DNA of 64,000 nucleotides. It comes from Hyphomicrobiales bacterium. Its GTDB lineage: Bacteria; Pseudomonadota; Alphaproteobacteria; Rhizobiales; Xanthobacteraceae. The translations under genes and the position numbers were made by a program. The notes under the pieces are model-generated. The model worked only from the letters and a program-made list of their open reading frames with translations. It ran no database searches and was not told where the DNA came from. The stretch covers positions 283,103 through 347,102 of the forward strand of contig JAFKKN010000006.1 of the NCBI GenBank assembly GCA_017305535.1, given 5' to 3'. Shown one piece after another: positions 1-11,236 of the stretch. How positions within the stretch are numbered: the stretch's first letter is position 1; every line of letters begins with the position of its first letter.

Positions 1-1037
1 CCACGCGCGGCCCCGGCCATAACCGTAAGACGCGCGGGTTCGGCCGCCAGAGCGGAGATTTCCGCCGCCAATCGACGCGGGGTGAATTCGGCTTGCGGAA
101 TCCGGATCGCGCCGCCAGCATCTGCCAGCACGCCGGCATTGGCGAATTGATCCTGATCGAGCGCGCCGGGCAGCGGCACCAGAATCGACGGACGTCCGAT
201 GGCGCCGAGTTCCGCCACCGTGGTGGCGCCGGAGCGCGAGATCACCAGATGATTCGAGGCCAGCCGCGCTGGCAGGTCGCTGAAGAACGGAGCGAGTTCG
301 GCATTGATCTTGAGCCGGTCGTAAACCGCGCGCACGCGCGGCATGTCTTCCTCGCGCGTCTGCTGGGTCAAGACCAGACGCGGCCACAGCGCAGGCTCCA
401 GTTGCTCGATCGCGCCGGGCACGATGTCGGACATCACCCGCGCGCCCTGACTGCCGCCGACCACCAGCAAACGCAGCGGACCGCTCGGTTCGGGCGCCGC
501 GAACGGCACGGCAGCCGCCGCGAGGATCGCGGGCCGCATCGGGTTTCCGGTCACGGTGGTTTTCGCCGCGAGCGCCGGATCGCGATCCAGCACGCCGGGC
601 AGCGACGTGGCGATGGCGTCGACGCGTGTCGACAGAAAGCGATTGGCCCGCCCCATCACCGCATTGGCTTCATGAATAGCCGTTGGCACGCCGAACATCC
701 GCGCGGCGAACAACGGCGGCAAGGTCGGATAACCGCCGAAGCCGATCACCGCGGCGGGACGCAACCGGCGGATCAGATTGAGCGCCGCTATCGTACCGGC
801 CGCCAGCGTCAATCCGGTTTTCGCCAGCGACAACGGCGAGCGGCCGCGCACCGTCGCGCTCGGCACGACGTGAAGCGTTTCCTTGGAGAACAGCCCACTG
901 TAACGCAGCGCACGCTCGTCGGTGACGAGTTGCGCACGCAATCCGCGCTCCATCAGCGCCGCGCCGAGCGCCTCGGCCGGAAACAGATGGCCGCCGGTGC
1001 CACCCGCGGCAAGCAAAATGAGAGGCGCGTCGCTCAT
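1..1037 (-). CDS. murG: MurG, lipid II-forming GlcNAc transferase (3' end outside window)
   Basis: UDP-GlcNAc:undecaprenyl-pyrophosphoryl-MurNAc-pentapeptide transferase. It makes lipid II from lipid I on the inner face of the membrane. Translating the minus strand from the ATG at 1037 gives MSDAPLILLAAGGTGGHLFP, with the family's N-terminal GGTGGH glycine loop. Later come GFGGYP, HEAN and the C-terminal-domain GGSQGA and ISRSGATTVAEL motifs for UDP-GlcNAc binding. About 345 residues are visible of a usual 360-370, so only the last few codons lie beyond the left edge. It is the last visible gene of the dcw operon, 45 bases after the ftsW stop. MurC would be expected next, outside the window. 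Confidence 0.95.
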   Translation of the reverse strand, partial: MSDAPLILLAAGGTGGHLFPAEALGAALMERGLRAQLVTDERALRYSGLFSKETLHVVPSATVRGRSPLSLAKTGLTLAAGTIAALNLIRRLRPAAVIGFGGYPTLPPLFAARMFGVPTAIHEANAVMGRANRFLSTRVDAIATSLPGVLDRDPALAAKTTVTGNPMRPAILAAAAVPFAAPEPSGPLRLLVVGGSQGARVMSDIVPGAIEQLEPALWPRLVLTQQTREEDMPRVRAVYDRLKINAELAPFFSDLPARLASNHLVISRSGATTVAELGAIGRPSILVPLPGALDQDQFANAGVLADAGGAIRIPQAEFTPRRLAAEISALAAEPARLTVMAGAAR

Positions 1038-1082
1038 GATTTCGACAACTCGGAAACAACTACGAACGGCATTTATAAACCG

Positions 1083-2234
1083 CTACGCGTAGGCCTGGGT
1101 TGCGTTGATATCGCCGATCGACGCCATTTCCGTGGAGGGCCGCTGCCGCGTCAGCGCCAGCATCATGCCGACACCGTAGGCCAGCGACACCATCGACGAA
1201 CCGCCATAGGAGATGAACGGCAAGGTCATGCCCTTCGCGGGGATCAGATGCAGATTGACCGACATGTTGATCGCCGCCTGCACGCCGAACAAAATCGCGA
1301 GGCCGGAGGCCGCGAACCGCGTGAACAGATCCTCGCTGGCATAGGCGCGCGACAGCGTGCGGATCACGATGAAGGCGAACAGCCCGGCCAGCGCCAGACA
1401 GAAGATGACGCCGAATTCTTCCGCCGCCACCGCGAACACGAAGTCGGTGTGGCTATCGGGAAGAATGCGCTTCACCGTACCCTCGCCCGGCCCGACGCCG
1501 AACCAACCACCATGAAAGAACGACTCCATCGCGGTATCGACCTGAAAGGTATCACCCGATGCAGGGTCCATGAATCGTTTAATGCGCGCGGCGACGTGCG
1601 GCACCAGCAGGTAAGCGCCGAACAACCCGGCCGCCGCCGAACCCGCCAGGCCGAACACCCACACCATCCGCATGCCGGCGATAAAGAACAACGCGCCCCA
1701 CACCATCAGGATCAGCATGGTCTGGCCGAAGTCCGGCTCCAATACCAGCAAAGTCACCAGGCCGAGCAGCGACGCCAGCGCCATCGACGTCGCCGGCATT
1801 TCGGGCCGCCGTGCCGATTCCGCAAACAACCACGCCACCACCACGACAAAGGCGGGCTTCGCGGATTCCGACGCCTGAATGTTGACGCCGAGAATGGTGA
1901 TCCAGCGCCGCGCGCCCTTCACCTCGGCGCCGAACACCAGGGTGACGACGATCAAGAAGACACTGATGGCCAGCACGATCAATGCGCTGCGCCGGATCTG
2001 CCGCGGCGACAGGAACGAAACGCCCAGCATCACAATGAGCGACGGCGCGAGGAACAGCACATGGCGGTTGAAGAAATGAAACGGATCGAGCCCGATGCGG
2101 GTCGCGACCGACGGGCTCGCCGCCAGCGACAGGATCACGCCGCACAGGATCAGCAGCACAAAGGCGCCGAGCAATAGCCGGTCGACGGTCCACCACCATT
2201 CGGAAAGCGGAGTGCGTTGTTCGCGTGAAATCAT
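1083..2234 (-). CDS. ftsW: FtsW, septal SEDS glycosyltransferase
   Basis: SEDS-family polytopic membrane protein that polymerises lipid II at the septum together with the class B penicillin-binding protein FtsI. The 383-residue product starts MISREQRTPLSEWWW and shows about ten hydrophobic segments. The C-terminal family signature PFISYGGSSMVSLAYG and the Asp/Glu-containing loops (EPDFGQT, EEFGVIF) are intact. An in-frame ATG ten codons upstream (2264) is possible, but the shorter start matches the family N-terminus better. It is separated from murD by about 230 bases holding a palindromic repeat, so this operon junction is not tight. Confidence 0.95.
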   Translation of the reverse strand: MISREQRTPLSEWWWTVDRLLLGAFVLLILCGVILSLAASPSVATRIGLDPFHFFNRHVLFLAPSLIVMLGVSFLSPRQIRRSALIVLAISVFLIVVTLVFGAEVKGARRWITILGVNIQASESAKPAFVVVVAWLFAESARRPEMPATSMALASLLGLVTLLVLEPDFGQTMLILMVWGALFFIAGMRMVWVFGLAGSAAAGLFGAYLLVPHVAARIKRFMDPASGDTFQVDTAMESFFHGGWFGVGPGEGTVKRILPDSHTDFVFAVAAEEFGVIFCLALAGLFAFIVIRTLSRAYASEDLFTRFAASGLAILFGVQAAINMSVNLHLIPAKGMTLPFISYGGSSMVSLAYGVGMMLALTRQRPSTEMASIGDINATQAYA

Positions 2235-2354
2235 GGCGGGTCCTGCGGGCCGGTAACTGCCCATTGGTCCCCCATCATGGTTTCCGAACCGTTAACGGAA
2301 TGAAAACATTTGTGCGATGGCTTATTGCGCTTCACTTTTGATAGAAACACGACG

Positions 2355-2440
2355 AGATGTCATTGCCGGGCTTGACCCGGCAATCCATCATTCTTTTGGG
2401 AAGATGGATGCGCGGATCAAGTCCGCGCATGACGACGGAT
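2355..2440. repeat. Palindromic intergenic repeat, family A (short form)
   Basis: Two short palindromes lie back to back between ftsW and murD: CATTGCCGGGCTTGACCCGG with CAATCCATC, then GATGCGCGGATCAAGTCCGC with GCATGACGA. The same unit recurs at more than ten other intergenic places in this window. The core is an inverted repeat of 8-10 bases (GCCGGG / CCCGGC) flanked by ATGAC and ATCCA(C/T). Confidence 0.85.
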
Positions 2441-2464
2441 AATTCTGACGAAGGCTGAAAGCCC

Positions 2465-3865
<1,401 letters not shown>

Positions 3866-3900
3866 GATGTAATCGCTCGCGTGTCGCAGGCAATGTATCG

Positions 3901-4005
3901 TTCCCTCCCCCCTTGTGGGGGAGGGCTAGGGAGAGGGGTAAACCGCACCGCTATGACTCGCGATACCCCCCTCTCCACCTCTCCCCCACAAGGGGGGAGA
4001 GAGCA
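3901..4005. repeat. Large imperfect palindrome (family E) between mraY and murD
   Basis: The arms CCCTCCCCCCTTGTGGGGGA (left) and CTCTCCCCCACAAGGGGGGA (right) are each internally self-complementary and also complementary to one another, with the AGGGAGAGGGGT and ACCCCCCTCTCC segments in between. The whole 105-base block can fold into one long hairpin. It lies inside the dcw operon and does not end in a T-run on either strand, so it is a repeat or RNA-processing element rather than a classical terminator. Confidence 0.8.
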
Positions 4006-4037
4006 CGCTGTGCGCGCGGCAATCACCATTTCCGACA

Positions 4038-5120
4038 TCAACGCAGCTTGAGCGTGGAGAGGCCGAGCAGCGCTAGCATCACCGCGATGATCCAGAACCG
4101 GATCACGACCTGCGGCTCGGTCCAGCCCTTCTGCTCGAAATGATGGTGGATCGGAGCCATCTTGAACACGCGCTTGCCGGTCAGTTTGAACGACGTCACC
4201 TGCACGATCACCGATACTGCCTCCAGCACGAACAAGCCGCCAATCACCGCCAGCACGATCTCGTGCTTCACCGCCACCGCGATCGAGCCGAGCATGCCGC
4301 CGAGCGCCAGCGAGCCGGTGTCACCCATAAAGATCGAGGCCGGCGGCGCGTTGAACCACAGGAAGCCGAGCCCCGCACCCAACACCGCGCCGCACAGCAC
4401 CGCGAGTTCGCCAGTGCCGGCGACGTAATTGATTTGCAGATAGTCGGAGAACACCGCATTGCCGGCGAGATAGGAGATCATGCCGAAGCTCGCAGCGGCG
4501 ATCATCACCGGCACGATAGCGAGGCCGTCGAGGCCGTCGGTGAGGTTCACCGCGTTGCCGGCGCCAACGATGATGAAACCGCCGAAGATCACGAAGAACC
4601 AGCCGAGATTGATCACCACTTCCTTGAAGAACGGGATCGCCAGCGAACTCGACAGCGGCTCACGGCCGAGCCGCATCAGCGCGTAGCACGCAAGCGCGGC
4701 GATAACACCTTCGATCAGCAGACGGCTGCGACCACCGAAACCGTTATGGCTCTGCTTGGTGACCTTGAGATAGTCATCATAAAAACCCACCAGACCGAAA
4801 CCGAGCGTGACGCCGAGCACGATCCAGACGTACGGGTTCATCGGGTTGGCCCACAGCAGCGTCGACACCACGAGGCCGGAGAGGATCATCAACCCGCCCA
4901 TGGTGGGCGTGCCCTTCTTGGTCAGGTGCGACTGCGGCCCGTCGGTGCGGATCGGCTGCCCCTTGCCTTGGCGGATGCGCAGGTTGTCGATGATCCATGG
5001 CCCGAACAGAAAGACGAACAGCGCCGCGGTGACCATGGCGCCGCCGGTGCGGAACGTGATGTAGCGAAACACATTGAGGCCCGGGATCGCCGGCACCGCA
5101 TCGATCAACCAATAGAACAT
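4038..5120 (-). CDS. mraY: MraY, phospho-MurNAc-pentapeptide translocase
   Basis: Integral membrane enzyme that transfers phospho-MurNAc-pentapeptide to undecaprenyl phosphate, forming lipid I. The 360-residue protein has ten hydrophobic segments and the family's catalytic motifs: YDDYLKVTK (Asp pair), [24 protein letters not shown] and the cytoplasmic PIHHHFE histidine loop near the C-terminus. The start follows the murF stop by 10 bases, so translation is probably coupled. Confidence 0.97.
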   Translation of the reverse strand: MFYWLIDAVPAIPGLNVFRYITFRTGGAMVTAALFVFLFGPWIIDNLRIRQGKGQPIRTDGPQSHLTKKGTPTMGGLMILSGLVVSTLLWANPMNPYVWIVLGVTLGFGLVGFYDDYLKVTKQSHNGFGGRSRLLIEGVIAALACYALMRLGREPLSSSLAIPFFKEVVINLGWFFVIFGGFIIVGAGNAVNLTDGLDGLAIVPVMIAAASFGMISYLAGNAVFSDYLQINYVAGTGELAVLCGAVLGAGLGFLWFNAPPASIFMGDTGSLALGGMLGSIAVAVKHEIVLAVIGGLFVLEAVSVIVQVTSFKLTGKRVFKMAPIHHHFEQKGWTEPQVVIRFWIIAVMLALLGLSTLKLR

Positions 5121-5130
5121 TCAATCCGCC

Positions 5131-6570
5131 TTACACCGCTGCATCGTCGTGAGCGGCCTGATCGGGGAAGCGCTTCTCGAGCGCACTGACAATAATTTTC
5201 ATCTTCGAACCGAGCGAACCCTTGATCATGACCGCGTCGCCATCGCGCAGCGCCGCCACGACCTGCGACTCAAGCAGGTTAGAGCTTCCGGCATAGCCGC
5301 CGCGCTTGCCGGAGGGAAGCGCGTCCCACAGGTTTTGCATCAGCGGCCCGCAGCAGAATACCGCATCGATCCCATTCGCGGTGACTGCCTCGGCAAGCCC
5401 GCGATGCAGGTCAGCGCCTGTCGGGCCGAGTTCAAGCATGTCGCCGAGCACCGCGATCTTTCGCCCTTGCGGGCCGACCGCCGCACTGCCGAGCACGTTC
5501 AGCGCCGCCGCCATCGACGCGGGATTGGCGTTGTAGCTCTCGTCGATCAGCGTGGCGCTGCCATGCGGGAGTTCCAGCGTCTTGCGCACACCCCGCCCCG
5601 CCGCCGCCTGAATTTGCGACAACGCCAGCGCGGAGCGCGCCAGATCTGCACCCGCGAGCGATGTCGCGGCCAGCACCGCCAGCGAATTCAGCGCCATGTG
5701 GCGGCCAGGCATCGCCAGCTTGTAGGTGACATCATGATCGAGAATGTCGGCGTGGATCGCCGAGCATGTGGCATGCAAGGCGACGTCCAGCAGCCGCGCA
5801 TCGGCGGTCTTGTGCGCGCCGAAGGCGACGATGCTGGCGATGCCTGCCTTCTTGGCGCCGCGCTTCAGCCGTGCGAACTGATCGTTGTCGCGATTGAGCA
5901 CGGCGACGCCGCCGGGTTCAACGCCGGAGAAAATTTCCGCCTTGGCATCGGCGATCGCCTCGACGTTCTTGAAGAATTCCAGATGCACCGGCTCGACGGT
6001 GGTGACAATCGCGATGTGCGGCCGCACCAATCCCACCAGCGGCGTGATCTCACCGGCATGGTTCATGCCGATCTCAAACACGGCGTAAGCGGTATCCGCC
6101 GGGCAGCGCGCCAGCGACAGCGGCACGCCCCAGTGATTGTTGAACGAGGCGACCGAGGCGTGCGTCTTGCCTTGCTTCTCGAGCACCTGACGCAGCATTT
6201 CCTTGGTGGACGTCTTGCCGACCGAGCCGGTAACGGCAATTACCTTCGCGCCGAGCCGCGCACGCGAGGCCTTTGCAAGATCGACCAGCCCCTGCAACAC
6301 GTCCTCGACGATCAGCAACGGTGCATCGGCGGCAAACTGATCGCGCTTGTCGCGCGAGACTACCGCCAGCGCCGCGCCGGCCTTCAACGCGGCGCCGACA
6401 AAAGCGTGCCCATCGTGCACGTCGCCCGTGATGGCAAAGTAAGCGTCGCCCGGCGCAATCGTGCGGCTGTCGATCGACAGGCCATGGATCGCGGCCGGCA
6501 TCGTGCCGGCGGTCTGCGCCTGCATCGCGCTCGCCATGGCATTCGACGTCCAGAGGGGCTGCGTGCTCAT
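5131..6570 (-). CDS. murF: MurF, D-Ala-D-Ala adding enzyme
   Basis: Cytoplasmic Mur ligase that attaches D-alanyl-D-alanine to UDP-MurNAc-tripeptide. The 479-residue protein contains the ATP-binding loop AVTGSVGKTSTKEM, the Mur-ligase central motif FEIGMNHAGEI, and the C-terminal substrate-binding stretch IDESYNANPASMAAAL typical of MurF. Its ATG overlaps the murE stop by four bases (6567-6570), a sign of translational coupling. Confidence 0.96.
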   Translation of the reverse strand: MSTQPLWTSNAMASAMQAQTAGTMPAAIHGLSIDSRTIAPGDAYFAITGDVHDGHAFVGAALKAGAALAVVSRDKRDQFAADAPLLIVEDVLQGLVDLAKASRARLGAKVIAVTGSVGKTSTKEMLRQVLEKQGKTHASVASFNNHWGVPLSLARCPADTAYAVFEIGMNHAGEITPLVGLVRPHIAIVTTVEPVHLEFFKNVEAIADAKAEIFSGVEPGGVAVLNRDNDQFARLKRGAKKAGIASIVAFGAHKTADARLLDVALHATCSAIHADILDHDVTYKLAMPGRHMALNSLAVLAATSLAGADLARSALALSQIQAAAGRGVRKTLELPHGSATLIDESYNANPASMAAALNVLGSAAVGPQGRKIAVLGDMLELGPTGADLHRGLAEAVTANGIDAVFCCGPLMQNLWDALPSGKRGGYAGSSNLLESQVVAALRDGDAVMIKGSLGSKMKIIVSALEKRFPDQAAHDDAAV

Positions 6571-8027
6571 ACGACCTTCACTTTCAATGCGTCCGCGACC
6601 GCGTCGTGGTCGCTGAACGGCAGCGTGCGATCGCCGACAATCTGGCCGGTTTCGTGGCCTTTGCCCGCGATCAACAACACATCGCCATCCTGCAAATCGT
6701 TAATGGCCGCCCGGATGGCCTCGGCGCGGTCGCCGATCTCGCGCGCACCGGGCGCGGCAACGGCGATGGCGGCGCGGATCGTTGCCGGATTCTCGCTGCG
6801 CGGATTGTCGTCGGTGATGATCACCGCATCGGCATTCCGCGCGGCGATCTCGCCCATCAGCGGCCGCTTGCCGGCGTCGCGATCACCGCCCGCGCCGAAC
6901 ACCACGATCAGCCGCCGCTTCGCATAGGGCCGCAACGCTTGCAGCGCCTTGGCCAGCGCGTCGGGCTTGTGCGCGTAGTCGACGAAGATCGGCGCGCCGT
7001 TGCGCTCGCCCACGAATTCAAGTCGCCCCTTCGCGCCTTCGAGGCGTTCCAGCGCAGCGAACACCCGTCCCGCATCGCTGCCGGTGGCAATCGCCAATCC
7101 CGCTGCAACCAGCGCGTTCTCGATCTGGAATTCACCCACCAGCGGCAGGCGCAGGCTGTAGCGTTGCCCGCGATGCGCGAGCGTGAGTTTCTGCGTGAAG
7201 CCATCGACCGCGACATCGATCAGTCGAATGCCCATTCTCTCGCCGTCACCATGACGCCCCACGGTGAAAAGATGCAGGCTGCGCTTGCGCGCGGCATCGA
7301 TCACCTGCTGCGACACGTCATGATCCGTCGCGATCACCGCCGCGCCACCGTCCACGATCAGATCGGTGAACAGCCTCAGCTTGGCCGCGAGGTAATGCGC
7401 AACGTCCGGATGATAATCCATGTGATCGCGCGAGAGATTGGTGAAGCCGCCGGCATTCACACGCACGCCATCGAGACGAAACTGATCGAGCCCATGCGAC
7501 GAGGCTTCGAGCGCGAGATGGGTGACGCCATCGCCCGCCAGTTCGTCGATGGTCCGATGCAACGCGATCGGGTCCGGCGTCGTCAGCGAACCGTAGACGT
7601 TGCGCTTGGTGCTGACCACGCCGACGGTGCCGATGCTGGCCGCCTCATCGCCGAGCTGCTGCCAGATCTGGCGCGCGAACGCCGCCACCGAGGTCTTGCC
7701 GCTGGTGCCGGTGACGGCGGCGACGGTTGCGGGCTGACGCGGATAAAAACGTGCCGCCGCCAAAGCCAGCGCGCGCCGCGGATTGGCCACCGTCACGAAC
7801 GGCACGCGCGCAGAACCCGTCGGCGCGTGATCGCCGGCGACAGCCACCGCGCCCGATGCAATTGCCTGATCGATAAATCGCGCACCGTCGGTTTTCACGC
7901 CGGCCAGCGCGAAAAACAAATCGCCCGGCCTGACCGCGCGGCTGTCCATCGCGAGGCCCGTCACCGCGATCTCCCGCGCCGATGGATCGATCGCAACGTC
8001 CGCGCTGAACAGTTCGAAAAGTTTCAT
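6567..8027 (-). CDS. murE: MurE, UDP-MurNAc-tripeptide synthetase (meso-DAP type)
   Basis: Adds the third stem-peptide residue. The DNPR motif (ITDDNPRSENPATI) marks meso-diaminopimelate as the substrate. The ATP loop AVTGTSGKTSVAAFARQIW and the MurNAc-binding and HMDYHPD segments are present. The start MKLFELFSADV at 8027 is chosen because GGAG lies about 5 bases upstream; an in-frame ATG at 8045 would place that Shine-Dalgarno inside the gene. The product has 486 residues, normal for MurE. It is followed by murF with a 4-base overlap. Confidence 0.95.
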   Translation of the reverse strand: MKLFELFSADVAIDPSAREIAVTGLAMDSRAVRPGDLFFALAGVKTDGARFIDQAIASGAVAVAGDHAPTGSARVPFVTVANPRRALALAAARFYPRQPATVAAVTGTSGKTSVAAFARQIWQQLGDEAASIGTVGVVSTKRNVYGSLTTPDPIALHRTIDELAGDGVTHLALEASSHGLDQFRLDGVRVNAGGFTNLSRDHMDYHPDVAHYLAAKLRLFTDLIVDGGAAVIATDHDVSQQVIDAARKRSLHLFTVGRHGDGERMGIRLIDVAVDGFTQKLTLAHRGQRYSLRLPLVGEFQIENALVAAGLAIATGSDAGRVFAALERLEGAKGRLEFVGERNGAPIFVDYAHKPDALAKALQALRPYAKRRLIVVFGAGGDRDAGKRPLMGEIAARNADAVIITDDNPRSENPATIRAAIAVAAPGAREIGDRAEAIRAAINDLQDGDVLLIAGKGHETGQIVGDRTLPFSDHDAVADALKVKVV

Positions 8028-8114
8028 GGTCTCCGGGCCTGACACCGCGTCACGCAGCGGTGCCTGAGCAAGATCAAAATCGGGTCGTCACACACCAACG
8101 CAACGCCAAACCCG

Positions 8115-9860
8115 CTATCTGGATGTCGCAAGAATAAGGCGCTCAGACGGCGGCAGATCGAAGCGCGGCTGAATTCCCAACAGTGGCGCGATACGGGCAA
8201 TCACCTTGCCGCCGGTCGGCACCGCGTTCCAGCCGGAGGTGATGAAACCGTAGGTTTCCTTCAGCGGTTGCGGCTCGTCGATCATGATCAGGATCTGATA
8301 CTTCGGATCATCCGCCGGCAGGATCGCGGTGAAGCTGTTCAGCACCTTCTTCTTGGCATAACGGCCATTGATGACCTTTTCGGCGGTGCCGGTCTTGCCA
8401 CCGACGTAGTAGCCCTTCACTTCGGCCTTGCGCGCGGTGCCGACCTCGGCATTGAGCCGCATCAGGAAGCGCATCTTCTCGCTGGTTTCCGGCTTGATGA
8501 CGCGCTTCGCCAGCTTCATCGCCTCTTCCTCGGACCGCTTGAGGAAGGTCGGCGGGATCAGATAGCCACCGTTGACCAGTGCGTCGATGCCCATCACCGC
8601 CTGCAACGGCGCCACCGCCATGCCGTGACCAAAGGAGATCGTGACGGTGTTCAGTTCGCCCCATTTGCGCGGCAGGATCGGCGATGCGCTTTCCGGCAGT
8701 TCGGTGCGCAGCCGCGTCATCTGCCCCATTTTGCGCAGGAACGCCTGATGCGCCTCGACGCCTTGCGCCAGCGCCATGCGCGCCGCGCCGACGTTCGACG
8801 AGTAGGTGAAGACTTCCTTGGTGTTGATGAAGCGGCCGAGCGGATGATCGTCATGAATCTTGAAGCGGCCGTAGTGCAGCGGGCCACGCGCATCCCACAT
8901 CGAGTTCAGCGTCGCCTTGCCGGAATCGAGCGCCATCGCCAGCGTGAACGCCTTGAACGTCGAACCCATTTCATAAACGCCGGTGGTGAGGCGGTTGATG
9001 CGGTCGGGATCGTTGGCTTCCTTCGGATTGTTCGGGTCGAAGTCCGGCAGCGATACCATCGCGACGATCTCGCCGGTCTTGACGTTGGAAACGAGCCCCG
9101 ACGCGGCCTTGGCCTTGTAGTGCTCCTTGGCCTTTATCAACTCGTCGCGCAGGGCATGCTCGACGCGCAGATCGACGGCCAGCTCGACGGGCCTCTGCAA
9201 GCGGTCGCTCGCGAAGCCCGCGCGATGCAGATCCGCCAGCCCGTTGGTGTCGAGCCACTTCTCGATGCCGGCGATGCCCTGGTTGTCGATGTTGACGAGA
9301 CCGATCAGATGCGAGACGTCGACGCCGTTGGGATAGTCGCGCTTGTTCTCGCGCAGGAAGCCGATGCCGGGAAGCCCGAGGCGATGAATGTCATGCTGCT
9401 GGCGCGGCGTGATTTCACGCTTGAGCCAGACGAAGCCCTTCTTCGACGACAGGCGGTCGCGCACTTCTTTCGTATCGAGATCAGGCAGCGCCGCTGTCAG
9501 CATTTCGACGGCCTCATCGACGTCGATCAGCCGGCGCGGCTCGCCGAACAGCGACGGCGTCTTGACGTCGGTGGCAAGAATCTGACCGTTGCGATCAACG
9601 ATGTCCGGGCGCGCGGTGGCGATGGCATCCTGGGTAACGCGACGCGATCCGTGACCTTCGCCGAAGGTCGCGAACATCACCAGCCGGGCGCCGATCACGA
9701 CATAGACCAGAGAGAAAATCAGGATCGTCAGCCCGACTCGCACCCGCGCCCGCGCAGCGCGATCGACGTTCTGCCCATAGAGCAGACCACGGACCACGCG
9801 CTGCCGCCATGCGGAGAACGAACGATCGGGCGCGCGCACGACGTCGACTTGATCGTTCAT
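8115..9860 (-). CDS. ftsI: FtsI (PBP3), septal peptidoglycan transpeptidase
   Basis: Class B penicillin-binding protein that cross-links septal peptidoglycan with FtsW. It has a cytoplasmic basic N-terminus, one membrane anchor at about residues 41-62, a pedestal domain from about 80, and the transpeptidase domain with the three active-site motifs: STFK (Ser300), SSN (354-356) and KTGTAEK (489). Length 581 is typical. The ATG overlaps the ftsL stop by four bases. The 69-base gap to murE shows no clear terminator. Confidence 0.96.
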   Translation of the reverse strand: MNDQVDVVRAPDRSFSAWRQRVVRGLLYGQNVDRAARARVRVGLTILIFSLVYVVIGARLVMFATFGEGHGSRRVTQDAIATARPDIVDRNGQILATDVKTPSLFGEPRRLIDVDEAVEMLTAALPDLDTKEVRDRLSSKKGFVWLKREITPRQQHDIHRLGLPGIGFLRENKRDYPNGVDVSHLIGLVNIDNQGIAGIEKWLDTNGLADLHRAGFASDRLQRPVELAVDLRVEHALRDELIKAKEHYKAKAASGLVSNVKTGEIVAMVSLPDFDPNNPKEANDPDRINRLTTGVYEMGSTFKAFTLAMALDSGKATLNSMWDARGPLHYGRFKIHDDHPLGRFINTKEVFTYSSNVGAARMALAQGVEAHQAFLRKMGQMTRLRTELPESASPILPRKWGELNTVTISFGHGMAVAPLQAVMGIDALVNGGYLIPPTFLKRSEEEAMKLAKRVIKPETSEKMRFLMRLNAEVGTARKAEVKGYYVGGKTGTAEKVINGRYAKKKVLNSFTAILPADDPKYQILIMIDEPQPLKETYGFITSGWNAVPTGGKVIARIAPLLGIQPRFDLPPSERLILATSR

Positions 9861-10237
9861 CGCGCGCCCTCCGTTGCGGGAATCGAACCGGTCATCAGGT
9901 CGGGATCGGTGGTATCGATCATCGCGCCTATGGGGTCCGGTTCGTTCGGATTAATGAGAGTGGGCGAGCGCTCCGGCAGGTTCTTCAGTTGATCGTATTG
10001 CCGGCCTTCGATCGGCCGCAGCTTGGTGTGGCGCTCGGCAAAGCCTTGCAGACGTTTCGGGGAATCGAGTCGTGCCCACTCCGCGCGCAAGGCGGCGATG
10101 GCGTCGCGCTGTGCCCGCACCTCGGCATGCAGCCGCTGCACACGCTCGGTGCGCGACGTCGATTCCATCTTGATGCGGTAGACGTAGGACGCGCCGAACA
10201 CCAGGAGACAGACGACGAGAAGATGGATGATCCGCAT
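9857..10237 (-). CDS. ftsL: FtsL-type division protein
   Basis: Small bitopic protein that joins FtsB and FtsQ in the divisome and activates FtsWI. The 126 residues comprise one N-terminal membrane segment (IIHLLVVCLLVFGASYVY), then a helical coiled-coil-like region with Arg, Glu and Leu heptads (about 25-75), then a Pro-rich tail. FtsL is poorly conserved in sequence; position between rsmH and ftsI, topology and size make the call. It begins 3 bases after the rsmH stop and overlaps ftsI by 4 bases. Confidence 0.9.
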   Translation of the reverse strand: MRIIHLLVVCLLVFGASYVYRIKMESTSRTERVQRLHAEVRAQRDAIAALRAEWARLDSPKRLQGFAERHTKLRPIEGRQYDQLKNLPERSPTLINPNEPDPIGAMIDTTDPDLMTGSIPATEGAR

Positions 10238-10240
10238 GGC

Positions 10241-11236
10241 TCAACCTCTTCGCATGACGCTGTCGAGCGTCGGCCATGACGGCAGATCGGCGGCCGGCTG
10301 TGCAGGCGCGTCGGTCCGTTCGGCGCCGCGCAGCTTCGCGGAGCGCGCGCGCGGATTGACGTCGACCTCATCGTCGCCAGGTTTGATCGGGCGCTTGGTC
10401 AGCACGGTAAAGCGTGGCGCCTGCTGCGCGATCTGCGGCAGATGCCGCGAGCCGCCGCCGCGCTGGCTGCGCTCGACCAGGAAATTCTTGACGATGCGAT
10501 CTTCCAGCGAGTGGAACGTCACCACCACCAGACGCCCGCCCGGCTTCAACACCTGCTCGGCCGCAGCGAGCGCCAGATGCAGTTCGTCGAGTTCGGCGTT
10601 GACAAAAATCCGCAGGCCCTGAAACGTCCGCGTCGCCGGATGAATCTCGCCCGGCTTGGCGCGCACCACCTTGCCGACGATATCGGCCAACGCGCGCGTC
10701 GTCGTGATCGGCGTCTCGCGCCGCGCGGCGACGATGGCGCGCGCAATATGCCGCGAATAACGCTCCTCGCCGAAGATGTAGATGATATTGGCGAGATCGG
10801 CTTCCGAAGCATTCGCGACGACATCGGCGGCGGTGGGACCCGTGCCGCTCATCCGCATGTCGAGCGGGCCGTCGAGCCGGAACGAGAAGCCGCGCTCGGC
10901 CTGATCGATCTGCATCGACGACACGCCGATATCCATCACCACGCCGTCAACAGCGCTCATGCCTTGCGCGGCGCAAACCTCGCCGAGATTGGAGAAACGA
11001 TCCTCCACCAGAGTCAGCCGGCCGTCCGACTGCTCGACCAGAGCAAACCCGCCGGCGATGGCGGTGCGGTCGCGGTCGATGCCGATGACGCGGGTGCCTT
11101 CGACCGCCAGCAGCGCACGGCTGTAGCCGCCGGCGCCGAAGGTCGCGTCGACATAGATGCCGCCGCTATGCGGCGACATCCATTCGATGACCTCGCGGCC
11201 GAGCACCGGAATATGTCGTGGCGAAAGCGCGGTCAT
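10241..11236 (-). CDS. rsmH: RsmH (MraW), 16S rRNA C1402 N4-methyltransferase
   Basis: SAM-dependent methyltransferase that modifies C1402 of 16S rRNA; it is usually near the head of dcw clusters. The chosen start gives [20 protein letters not shown], the conserved family N-terminus (331 residues). An open frame continues 60 codons further upstream, but with no family resemblance. Motifs: [14 protein letters not shown] (SAM loop), [14 protein letters not shown] and [15 protein letters not shown]. The Shine-Dalgarno is weak. It is the first gene of the operon here; no mraZ lies upstream. Confidence 0.95.
   Translation of the reverse strand: MTALSPRHIPVLGREVIEWMSPHSGGIYVDATFGAGGYSRALLAVEGTRVIGIDRDRTAIAGGFALVEQSDGRLTLVEDRFSNLGEVCAAQGMSAVDGVVMDIGVSSMQIDQAERGFSFRLDGPLDMRMSGTGPTAADVVANASEADLANIIYIFGEERYSRHIARAIVAARRETPITTTRALADIVGKVVRAKPGEIHPATRTFQGLRIFVNAELDELHLALAAAEQVLKPGGRLVVVTFHSLEDRIVKNFLVERSQRGGGSRHLPQIAQQAPRFTVLTKRPIKPGDDEVDVNPRARSAKLRGAERTDAPAQPAADLPSWPTLDSVMRRG

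Noticed and set aside
93..2177. Very long open frame on the plus strand (694 codons) opposite murG and ftsW
   Set aside because: It lies wholly antisense to two genes with clear family motifs, has no family resemblance and an Arg/Gln/His-rich composition typical of high-GC shadow frames.
5149..8042. Long plus-strand frames opposite murF and murE
   Set aside because: Composition and position show they are shadows of the minus-strand ligases.
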